In this document: in pieces, positions 34,700 to 46,300 of the stretch
Numbering within the stretch: the stretch's first letter is position 1
Layout of the letters: every line of letters starts with the position of its first letter
Assembly (NCBI GenBank): GCA_036346395.1
Contig: CM070603.1
Coordinates: 28,553,045 to 28,617,044, forward strand
Direction of reading: 5' to 3'
From: Hsuehochloa calcarea
Taxonomy: Eukaryota > Streptophyta > Magnoliopsida > Poales > Poaceae
Length of the DNA: 64,000 nt
Position numbers and translations under genes: made by a program
Notes under the pieces: model-generated
Databases searched by the model: none
Seen by the model: the letters and a program-made list of their open reading frames with translations, nothing else
Told to the model about the DNA's origin: nothing

Positions 34700-37290
34700 A
34701 TAGTGGGTGTGGTGGAGAAGGAAGCGGAGGTTGCGCGAAGGGTGGTGACTGAGGCAGAGGCGATGCGTGGGGGATGCAAAGGCAATGATGGCCAGTGGCG
34801 ACGCTCGACCACGGGTTGCTAGTTTAGGCGGTTGCAGGTGGGGCAGTTCCTGCATGGGAGGTAGGGACAAAGGCCGGAGGCCGGAGGCCGGAGGTTGGTT
34901 GGCACCGTCATGGGAGGTGGGAGTGGAGACCAGAGGCAGCGCGTGAAGTGGGGGTGGAGATTGGAGGCTGGCCAGCGCTGACGTGGGAGGTGGGGGTGGA
35001 GGCCGGAGGCGGCGCAGGAGGTCTTTGGGGGCTAGAGAGAGGGATGGTCGGTGAGGGGTTGGAGAGAAGATAGAAGGAAGAATGTGAGGACATCATTGCC
35101 ACGTGGTCCAACTTAAGGGTAGGACGAGTATTTCCTGGAAAAAACTAACAAGTTCAATGGTTGCTCGGTTTAACAGGGCGACAGGAGTGACAAATAAGGG
35201 ATGAAAGTTGCGGCCGAGTGGCAATGAAAGGAGGATAAGTTTTTCAATGACATATCAGAGATCTGATCAACTTCCAATGACAAATAAGGAAATGTATCAA
35301 ATTTCAAAGTGCATAGTGCACAAAGCTACAAATAGTAAGGAACCATTCGTCCTCTAAAAAAATAGCAACCTAGTATTATGAACAAAATCCTAGAACAAAA
35401 CATCAGGAAATAACAATCCTAGAGCAAAACCTCTGGAAAAAAGGTTCTCTTAGCGCATCATGATTTCAAGCGCAGCTCCGATTCCCAACATCATGTACTC
35501 GTGTTAGCTCCAGTGGATGCAATTTGCCAAATGAAAAGAGGAAAATGTGTGCTGGTCCTACCCTACTTATCAACTGCAGTAGTAACAAGTACTAGTCCTG
35601 AATGAGACGGTGGCAGGTGGGGTCTGGCTCACTGCAATACCTTTACGCAAGCGGAGGAGCCAACCTGCCAGAGACCAGAGGAAACTACTATTCCCTGCCA
35701 CTACCTTCAGAAAGCTGACCTGACCACCTCACTGAGAAAGTGAGAATCCTTGCAACGCATGGACCCACTCCATCATCTCGAGAGAGTGGTTGAGCTGAGA
35801 CGAGCAACTTCAAAATTTCCCGCTACCTTTTTCGCAACTTGCCCATCCACGTCGAGCGAAATAACGGGGCTGCCCCTACTGCTGCGTCGCCTCTGTTGTG
35901 TGGTCAAAGCAACGTAGGCACGAGGTGAATGCTGCGAGTCGAGGCCCTGCCTCACCTAGGGGGCGGAGCACACGAGGCTGGCGCTTGTTGCTGTCGAGGA
36001 GCATTTGAGCACCACCAAGGACGGGGTGGAAGGACCAAGTCACCGAGCTACATATGGCTCCGTCCTTCGTCATGGGCGAGAGGCTCAGAACGAGTGATCG
36101 ATGAGCTTATTAATTGGCTTATTGATCCCAAGTCCCAACACAACAACATCCAACTACCAGGCGGGACGTACGTGTTATGTGATCATGTGGCACGTCTCTC
36201 CTCACCAAAGTGGAACATGTGCTATGCGTTCGAAAACATCGACGGTCCGTTTAGAAGGTAGAGAATCCCCCAAAATATTCAGGATCTTTTGTTCTTTGAT
36301 TTCGCCCAAAGCACCAACCATCTGTATGCTCTACTTATTTCACTCGCAACTTTAAGTAACTGGTACTTCCGCTCCTTCATTTATGACAAAACTTGAATCA
36401 GTTATACATTTTGTTACCACAGTTGGCATACAACACCAATCGACCAACCTATTTCTACGGCAAAAGGCTGCACATCAACAACTTGATTCTCCATCGCAAT
36501 TGCACCCATTTCTCGTAGAAATTGCTCATAATCCCTCGCCCACTTGAAGAAAGGCCACTGAGCATCGTTCTACATGAAGAATTCATAGAATTAAGGTACA
36601 AAAATGGTAAACCAATTAAATCACAGATGTTCGATGCTTACTGGAATGTTGTTCTTACACTTGTCACCTTCCGTATTGCCACGAGGGAGGCAGCTGATTG
36701 CTCGAGAGGTGGTGCTCCATATGTTCGGAGGCGGCGAGAGTCAGGTGTTGATGCAATGACGAGGCGAGGGCATTTTGGTTCCTCGGAACAATTCTAGAGG
36801 CAATTAAAAAATAATATATCTCTAAAACACGCACTAAGCAGCGGTATTTATAAAAATTTCCCTTCGATATAAATCATGAGCGCCCAACCGTTGGCTGCCC
36901 ACAACCTTACCGTCTCGGTTGGGAACGGTTTGCTCGATATGAATGCTGGCATCGGCTAATTCCTGTGTATCATTTCCTCATTTTTTTAACGTATACGTAC
37001 AATTCAACGAACCATGACGATGATGTCAACCCTCGTAAATTCCCCTCAAAACCCGGCACAAATTTAAAATTCAAATCTCCCTATTTGCACACCGTTCCTC
37101 CCAAAACACCATGCACCCACCGCACCAAACCCCACCGCACCAAACCCCACTGACAGATGGGCCCAAGACCGGATCCACGATGTACAGATCGGTAGCATCG
37201 AACGGATTTAACCGTGGTAAAAAGGGGGGAATTGAATTTTGTTTTAATTTCCCTCGGTACACTCTAAAGCACTTCTCTTCTCCTCGCCAT
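34700..37290. other. Intergenic DNA; short repeats, no supported gene
   Basis: Contains a small GGCCGGA repeat (34870-34900) and G-rich stretches to 35040 without a gene. At about 36575-36430 on the minus strand there is an open stretch, DAQWPFFKWARDYEQFLREM..., reminiscent of the end of plant GRF-type zinc-finger or transposon proteins. It has no start and no continuation, so it is at best a fragment. Just upstream of 37384 is a CT-rich leader (37260-37320) that suits the 5' UTR of the next gene. Confidence 0.45.
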
Positions 37291-37383
37291 TCCCGTCTCT
37301 TATCTGAACTACTGTCTCCAGGTGGAGAAGGGTGGGGGATTTGCGGCAGCTCGAAACCCTAGCTGCTCCGGCCGCCGGTGGCG

Positions 37384-40300
37384 ATGGCGGCGGCGGCGTT
37401 CCGGTCGGCGACGAGGAGGGGCGCCTTCGAGGACGCTGGCTCGGCCACGCGCGGCCGGGCGGCGGCCGCTGGCGTCGCCGGAGGGAGCGGCGGGCTCCAG
37501 CGGTCCAGGAGTTTGAGTAGGTTCCCGCCGTCGTCGCCCTCTCCGGAGGATGCGGTGACGCCCTCCTCGAGGTTCGTGAACAAGGTGAGGGGCGGCGGCG
37601 GCGGGGGAGGAGGGAGGTTGCCGGAGGTCAGCCTCGACGACCTCGCGGATGAGTTCTTCCGGGCCAGGGCGGAGTCCGAGGACGACGACGAGGACGTGGT
37701 GGCGCGCGGGAAGGAGGCGCGCGGCCGGCTGAGGTTCCCGGCGGCCGCGGAGAGGGGCGGCGGCCGGCGGAGCTCCACCGCTTGGTACGCGAGGGAGACA
37801 GAGTCTTCGCGGCAGCGCGGGCGGTCGGTGTCGCGGCCGCCGGCCGAGCGGCGAGGCGGAGCCCCAGCTGTGGCGAATGGCGGTGCTGCCGCGAGGCGGC
37901 AGCGGTATGCGTCAGTGGACCGGCGTGCCTCGATGGATCGGCATCGGTGGTGCGATTCAGATGTAAGTGCCAGTAGCATTTCGTATTTATGGTCAATATA
38001 TTGTTAATTTATAATGGTGTTTAGTTAAGTTTTGTGCAGAAGTTGATTTGATTAGATTAAATTAGTTGCTTGGGAACAACTGAATGCATGTTAGTCTTAT
38101 TGATATGTTAGGAAATGAGCACACAGACATTTCATATTTGGGAAAGGAGGCAATTTTTTTATTTTCCACTATATTGCAAATTCGCAATGGCAGAAGTTAG
38201 AAATTAGCAATGTGCTATGTTTGAAAATCCCTTTACATCATTGCTACCTACTGTATAACTGAAATCTACATACCTTTTACCGATTCTTCTTTCCCAAAAT
38301 TCTGCTCATACAAACGATACGACTAGTATGGGTATTATTCATGTTCATAAATGAAACATGGTTTAATTCTATTTATTATGGATATTTTGAAATTGATATT
38401 AGAGCAATAATGGAAGTGTGGAGCTGGGGTAATGCAACAAACACGAACACAATGCTGTTGTATGTGTTAGTTGTATGATGCATATATTGTTTCAATTTGT
38501 TGAAAGATGTATGTTTATCAGTGTGTTATAGAATGCCACAATCTTGATAGAGTTGTCTCTGTCACTGTCTGTGAGAATATAGTACAGGAACCTTCTAGGC
38601 AAAAACACGAAGTCCCCATTTCAACCACCGTGCTTGCTCTGTGTCTAAATTAGATCCCCCTAAGAAATCTGTCCTCAGAAGGCACAATCCAATTTGCTGG
38701 TTGTCAACTAAAACATTGATCTTTATGACAAATTGACAATCAATAACTTTCATGGTATGCAAAATGCCTTACCACTTTGCATTCAACAGAGTTTCGGTCG
38801 GTCTTATGCAATAGTAAATACAAGCGTGTTACCATTTGCAAATTGCAATGATAGCCAACTTTATTTAATTTTCATCAAAATGCTAGACTACCTATTTCCT
38901 TATTTTTTGCTTTGCAGTGGTCATGCACTTTGTCATTCCCATCAATACAATGGTCATTAAGGCGAAAAGGCGAGGCACCTCACTACCGCCACACCGCTTT
39001 AGCGCGTAAGGCATGCGGCGAGGCGACGCCATGCACACATGCTAACATAGTATGGCAGCAAATTTAATGAGCAAGTTAGGAACAATAACATACCTTGATG
39101 TTGCCTCTTGCTTGTTCTCCTCTTGTGGTCTTCTCCCATGCATCCCTTGTTAATATTCTCTCCTCTGTGCTCTTGCCCCATCCAGCAGCAAACTGTCATG
39201 CAGCAAAAGCAATTATTAGCACTTAGCAAACTGATAAGTAATAGCATCACAACAGTTCACAACAGCCTCAGAGGAATTGGTTGCATTACTACCAATGTCA
39301 CTAACTGGCGCCATTGTGTTGCACTGCTGCATAACAGAGGAGAAGCTGGAGGGGCTGGAGAAGGTGATGGCTGTCAGCACAAAAAAGGGATGGAGGATGA
39401 GAGGAGGAAGCAAAAGAGAGAAACGGACATGGACAGGAGAGTCAGAGATGCATGTGAGGGAAGAAGAAGAGAGGAAGGGAGAGGGCAAACCTGGAAGGGG
39501 ATGGTGGCGGCGGAGGCAAAGAGATGAAGAAAAGCAGAGGAGGAAGATAGCAGAGCCAAGATTCAGCAAAACCAGAGAGGGGCGAATAAATGAAGAAAAA
39601 CAGAGGAGGAAGATAGCGAAAGAGATCAGCCAACACCCAACAAAAACAGAGAAGAAGTAGAGAGAAGAGGGGAGAGGAAACAAACCTGTGCTGTTGTGGG
39701 GGTGTAGATGGCGACAGGGATGAGGTGGGCGACAGATCTGGGCAGAGGGAATGCCTGGGCCCTATGAAGCGCCTTCCCCGGTGGCGCCGATGCTGGAGCT
39801 AGCGGGGATGGGATGGCGGTGGACGGGCGGACGTTTCCTCAGCGGGGATTGGATGGCGGCGAACGGGCGGAGGTTTCCTCTCTCCCCGATTCCCTCTCTT
39901 TAGCCAATTATCTTGCGGCCTCGTGCTTTTTCTCAATACTCCCGCTTCTCTCTCCTCATCTCCCGCCAATTGCTCCTTGTTGTGTCCGCCTCGCCTCCAA
40001 TGACATCCACGTGACACCTAATCGACGCCATACCCATAAAGCGGACACCACATGCTGGCGAGGTGAGTTGACGGCTGTGGCGACCGGCTTTCACCGCCTC
40101 AACGCCTAAGCGACGCCTTAATAACCATGATCAATACCTTTCTGTTTATTCTCCTTGAACATCCTAGAATACTTACTTGTGTTTGCTTTGTTGTGCACCT
40201 GTACTTGAGTACTTCATTCTACTTGTATGTGTAATTTTGCTTCTGTTTAAATCTTTTTTTTAATGTTTCTGAGTGCAGAATGATATGGATGTTTCTCATC

Positions 40301-43300
40301 GATATGGTTCTAGGGGAATAAATGCCAAATCTAGCACTGGCAATAGTATGCAGAATTCATTCCATAAGTCAGCTAAAGTAAATCAAACTTTGAGAAGATC
40401 TACAAGTCAAAAGGATTTCTTGCATTCACGAGACAGCAGTTCGGTGAGTAAGTCACATATAATCTTTTCTACACTGTTAGAGAATATTGATGACTGAAAA
40501 AATCTTGATATATGAGGATACAAATAAATGGGATAATCTATCAAATGGTTTTCTCTAAAAAGTTGCAATATAGTTAGGTGCACAATTAAGTTCTATTCCT
40601 TGCAATTCATGGTTCATAATATAACTAGTTTGTACCAACCAAAAGATGGTACATAATAAATTTTGGCTCTGCCATGTATAGTTGTGCGGGCTCAATTTTT
40701 TATTGGTTTTCTGTTGAATTAATTAGTGCATTTGTTTTGCAGAGCCATTCTTCACTCACTGATGATGAATCTAGGGATGCTCACTATTTTCATAGCAGAA
40801 ATCAGAAGGGAATTCGGGCAGTTCATGCCCTTGAGAAGGTTCATTTCACAACTTTCCTCCAAGTTTCCAGAACTAGATTTTGAAAAGAGCTAGAATTTTT
40901 TGTTTCAAAAGAAAAGAGTTAGAATTTACCTTGTATCCTTTTTATATTGTTATTTGATAGGAGCGTCCGATCGGTGACAAGGATGGAAATGTACTGTATA
41001 ACGTGATGCGTAAAGAAGTCAGGCAAGCTGTTGAAGAAATCAAGAGTCAGCTTGAAAAGGTACCTTTTGACATAGCAAAGTTTTCGTAGAGTCTTTTCAT
41101 CGTCTCTTCACCTTTTATTATTTTACTTGGGCAGTTGGGCTGCAACATTTTTTTTTCTAGCTGCTTATGTTACAAAGGTTTAATTGTTATTACAATGAAA
41201 ATGATGAGTATGACAATGCCCTCAATCTAACCTTGTTCAAGAAGTTTTAATCTAATATTTGTTAGAGATATATATGTGTTAGAGTAGGATTCTAGATATT
41301 ATTTGGTTTCCTTATCTGTAACCTGTACTTGTGTATATATACTGGCCCATTGGCCCCCTGATAATACAAGTTGCTATTCCTAACATGGTATCAGAGCATT
41401 AGGGTTACCTCTTCCTAGTCGCCGCCGCCGGCTTCCCTCTCACTCGTGCAACTTTGTCTGCCGCTTCGTCGGCTTCATCTTCTCCCGCTGCGACGCTGCT
41501 CATCACCAACGCCCGCCGGCCTCAGATCTCATTGGCGCCGCCTGTCTGCCGCTGCCGCCGTGTCGCCTCCATTCTGCGTGGACCGCCGCCGACGCTGAAC
41601 GGCCACCATCGCGCGCCTTCCGCGTCAGATGGTCGCCGCGTCGCCTCCGCTTCCGCGTGGATGCCCGCCGCCGCCGTCGCCTCCGCTCAGGTGGCCGCCG
41701 CCACGCACGACTCCACGTGTCGCCGCCGCCGCCGCCGCCTCCGCTCGCGTGGCCGCCGCCGCCGCCACGCGGCCTCCGCTCCGCGTGGGCTGCCGCCGCC
41801 ATTGCCTCGCTTCCACACGGCCGGCCGTGCGCTCGACTCCGTGTGGGCCGCCGCCGCTCCGAGCACACGTTGGGGAACCCTAGTCCCCAAAGAAGGTTCG
41901 CCGAAGCCGTTTACCGGCCCTACCATTAAAAGGTTGAGTCTCGTGTCGGGAAAAAAGCGTCGGTCGATCGCCGCGCCGTCGGTAGCTTATTAGACTACGT
42001 TACCTTGGTCGCCGCGCCGTCCCAACGCCGCTACCAATGGGCACCGCTTTCCTCATTTTGCCGGTGATTGTCGACGGTGTTAATTACACCTACTTTGTGT
42101 CTCACATGCGCATCCACATGCGTGGTCTTCGACTCGGGCGTCCTCTCTAGCGATGTCACCGCCGCGTGCCCTACTCTCCTCCGACGGAGTTTACGTCTGC
42201 GCGCTATCCTCGACGGTAGACAAGGTCAGCTGCTTGAGGTCAGCCTTCTTGCGATGAGAAGGCCGCCTCGCTATCAAGAGGCTTTGGATTTCTACATGGA
42301 TTGCTTGATCGCTTACACTCGGTGGTGCGACGACGACGCTTCGGTCGCTGCTTGTCTTCATCGCCGATGTCCACCTCGCCTCTTACGAGGTTGTGGGATT
42401 TTCTTGGTGTCCATATGTGGACTCACCTTCGTCGGCCTTCTGAACGCTCGGAGATGCCTCTGCACATCGGTGGTTCGTCCAGAGCACTCTCTTGACAGGT
42501 GGCGCGCCATCGTTGACGCCTTCTATGCTCGAGTTCTGCCGTGCGGCGTCAATTGGACTCTCTTCGCCTTCGCCGGGCCGCCGCCCTATTCGTGCTACTC
42601 GACCATGCGTGCGGATCTGAGTTTCAGCGTGTCTCACGAGTTCCTTACTCGCGCCGTCCCGAAGTTCGGCGAGGCGTGCCCGGCTTCTTGCACGCCACCC
42701 TCGTGTCACTCTTTTGGAGGCCCTTACCGAGATACGTGCAGAGGAGACTTGTCTGAGTGGTGCTGGTCTGATGCCACTCCCCTCCGTGCTCGCCGCCCGT
42801 CTACCTGCTACACCGACTGCTTCACGCTTCAGTACACTGCCTCCTCCAGCGGCTGCCACAGGTGGTGGTGGCCGCCCTCCATCTGGCGGTGGCCGTCCTC
42901 GCTGCTCCTACTGCGACAAGGTCGGCCACATTGAGTCCCAGTGCTACAAGAAGCAGCGGCATCTTTCACGCCGTTCTTCTCCTATCACTGGCATCGGTAC
43001 TTCTACATCGACGTCTGCATAGACTACTTCCGCGTTTTCTCTCATCGAGCGAGAGATAGCGGACTTCGACGCCGCTTGCCGCCTGTTTCTTCCTCGACAG
43101 GTTCTGCAGGTTCTGCGACTGACTCTTCGGCACTGAGAAACCACCTCCTACACAGTCAGGTACCTCCCCGTGGATCCTTGATTCCGGAGCATCTTTTCAC
43201 ATGACTTCCGATTCTTCCACTCTGTCTTTTGTTACACTTCTTGATTCCCCTGTCAGTGTGCTTATTGCTGATGGTACCTCTCTTTCTGTCTCTGGTCGAG

Positions 43301-46300
43301 GACCTCTTAGCAACTCATCTTTTCATGTTCCTTCTGTTGCTCATGTTCCTTGCCTAATCATGCAGCTTCTTTCTGCTGGACATATTACTGACCTTGGTTG
43401 TCGGGTCATTCTTGACTCTGACTCTGTTGTGTTCAGGACCGCCACACGGGGGCTCTGGTTGGTTCTGGTCCTCGGCGCCTTGACTCACAGCGTGTCTGGG
43501 AGCTTGACTCACACCAGTCTCTCCGCTTCCGCCATTTCGTCTACCAGCTCTTTCCAACAGTGGCACCACCGACTTGGTCATCTGTGTGGATCTCGTCTGT
43601 CATCTTTAGTCTGTCGTGGTCTTCTGGGGTCTGTCTCAGAAGACGTATCTTTAGATTGTCAGGGCTGTAAGGGAAACAGATTCAGCTTCCCTATTCTCAT
43701 AGTGAGTCTTGTGTCTCAGCGACCATTTGATCTTATTCATTCAGATGTTTGGGGTCCGGCTCCTTCCTTTCGAAAGGGGGCCATCGATATTATATCATTT
43801 TTATAGATGACTTCTCTCGTCACACTTGGATATACTTTATGTCTTCCCGTAGTGAGGCTTTGTCTATCTATAAACAATTTGCTACTATGGTTCGCACACA
43901 ATTCTCCACTCCTATTCGAGTCTTTCGTGCTGACTCTACTGGCGAGTACCTCTCTCTCTACTGCGCTTTCTTCTTTGAGCGGCGCTCTCTTCGCCGCTCT
44001 TGTTCTGGTGTTCATGCTCAGAATGGTGTCGCTGAGCGCAAGCATCGTCACCTCCTTGAGACGGTTCGTACACTGATGATTGCCGCCTCTGTTCCACCTC
44101 ACTTTTGGCCTGAGGCTGTTTCCACTGCCACCTATCTCGTCAACATCCACCATCTTACGCTCTTCAAAGAGATCCGGTTAAGCGTCTATGTGATCTTTCT
44201 CCAACTACTCGCCCTTCGTCTGCTTTGCGCTGCGTTTGCTCGTTCTCCTTGCACCTCGAGCGCGCACAAAACCGACCGCCATCGTTGAGTGTGTTTTTAT
44301 GGGATACAGTGCCGAGCACAAGGGCTATCGGTGCTAGGATCCTGTTGGTCGACGGATGCGGATTTCTCGGGATGTGACTTTTAACGAGTCTCGTCCCTTC
44401 TACCCACGCCCCGCCCCTCCTTCGGTTTCCTCTGTGGAGTCCTGTCTTTTTGACCTTTCGGATACACCCATCTTTGTCTTGCCCTCGTCCATCCGTCCCC
44501 ACCGAGTCTCCACATATATCTTCGAGGCCTCTTCGCCGTTGTCGCCTCCTGCTTCGTCGCCTGTGGCTCCTCAGGCTCATTCCACTCTCTTTTACACTCG
44601 TCGACCTCGTATTGAGGCTCTTCCAGATGAACCATCTTCCCCTGATGTTTCATCTTCTCCGATGCTCCATCTTCCTCGATGGGCCATCATCTCCTCGCTA
44701 CGGCCTCCGCGATCGTCGGCCGATTCGGCCTCCCCGCCTGCTTTGGTCTTCTTGGTGCAACTACCCTTGAGCCCGTCTCCTCACGGGATCTTTGTTACTC
44801 ATCCCGAGTGCCGCATGCTATGGCCGAGGAGATTGTTGCTCTCGGCGCATTGGTACTTGGGATCTTGTTCCTTTTCTCACTCTCGTCCCATCACGTGTAA
44901 GTGGGTCTATAAGATTAAGACTCGTTTTGATGGCTCTCTTGAGCGCTATAAGGCGCGTCTTGTTGCTCGTGGCTTCCAGCAGGAGCATGGTCGTGACTAC
45001 GACAAGATTTTTGCTCCTGTAGCCCACATGACCACTGTCCGCACTCTTCTTTCGGTGGCGTCTGTTCGCCATTGGTCCGTTTCTCAGCTTGATGTAAAGA
45101 ATGCCTTTCTTAATGGCGAGTTGCGTGAGGTCTATATGCATCCGCCACCGGGTATTCTGCTCTCGAGGGTATGGTCCGCCGTTTTCGCCGCTCTCTATGG
45201 CCTTAAACAAGCTCCTCGTGTTTGGTTTGAGCGTTTCTCCTCTGTGGTCACTGCTGCTGGCTTCTCAGCTAGTGATAATGATCCTGCTTTTTTTTTTTCC
45301 ACACTTCGTCTCGTGGTCGGACTCTTCTTCTTCTATATGTTGATGATATGATCATCACCGGAGATGATTCTGAGTACATTGCCTTTGTCAAGGCTCGTCT
45401 GAGTGAGCAGTTCCTTATGTCGGATCTTGGTCCTCTTCGTTACTTCCTTGGGATTGAGGTTACTTGCACTCCAGATGGTTTCTTTATATCCCAAGAGAAG
45501 TATATTCAGGATCTTGATCGCGCTTTTCTCACTGATCAGCGTACTGTTGAGACTCCCATGGAGCTCAACGTTCATCTCCGGCCTTTTGATGGTGAGCCTC
45601 TTTCTGATCCGACTCGCTATCATCATCTTGTTGGGAGTCTTGTCTACCTTGCTGTTACTCGTCCGGATATCACTTATCCAGTTCATGTTCTGAGTCTGTT
45701 CGTTTCCACTCCCACTCAGGTCCACTATAGCCACCTTCTTCGAGTTCTGCGATACCTTCGTGGGACTATCTCTCGCCGTCTCTTCTTTCCACGCTCCATT
45801 CGTTCTGACTTGAGCTTATTCGGATGCTACTTGGGCCAGCGATCCCTCTGATCGCCGGTCTATCTATGCTTACTGTGTTTTTCTTGGTGGTTCTCTCATT
45901 GCTTGGAAGACGAAGAAACAGACTGCAGTGTCCCGTTCGAGTGCAGAGGCTGAGTTGCGAGCTATGTCTCTCTTGACAACAGAGATTACTTGGCTACGGT
46001 GGTTACTTGAGAATTTTGGTGTTTCAGTCACTACCATGGATTGAAATCTCACGCAGAACCGGTTTCTGGGGTGAAATGGATTTGAAATCCGGGCCGGTTT
46101 TTCCGGAGTTTGCAAATTCAAATTTCGAATTTTCAATTTCGATTGATTTTTAAGCAAAATTTAACGAATTGATTGGGAAAAACCGTGAATAGCTACTGCA
46201 CGTCGGGTTTTGAATCCTGGTCACTACATCGACTCTCTCTTGTCGAACGGTCAGTGCTATCAATATTGCCCGTGATCCTGTGAAGCATAAGCTCACCAAG

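Noticed and set aside
39108..39690. Open frames of up to 155 codons in intron 1
   Set aside because: Purine-rich composition inside a hAT element; no transposase motif and no splice support.
41454..41993. 179-codon open frame after the copia primer site
   Set aside because: Built of CGCCGCCGC repeats; gag homology only begins further downstream.
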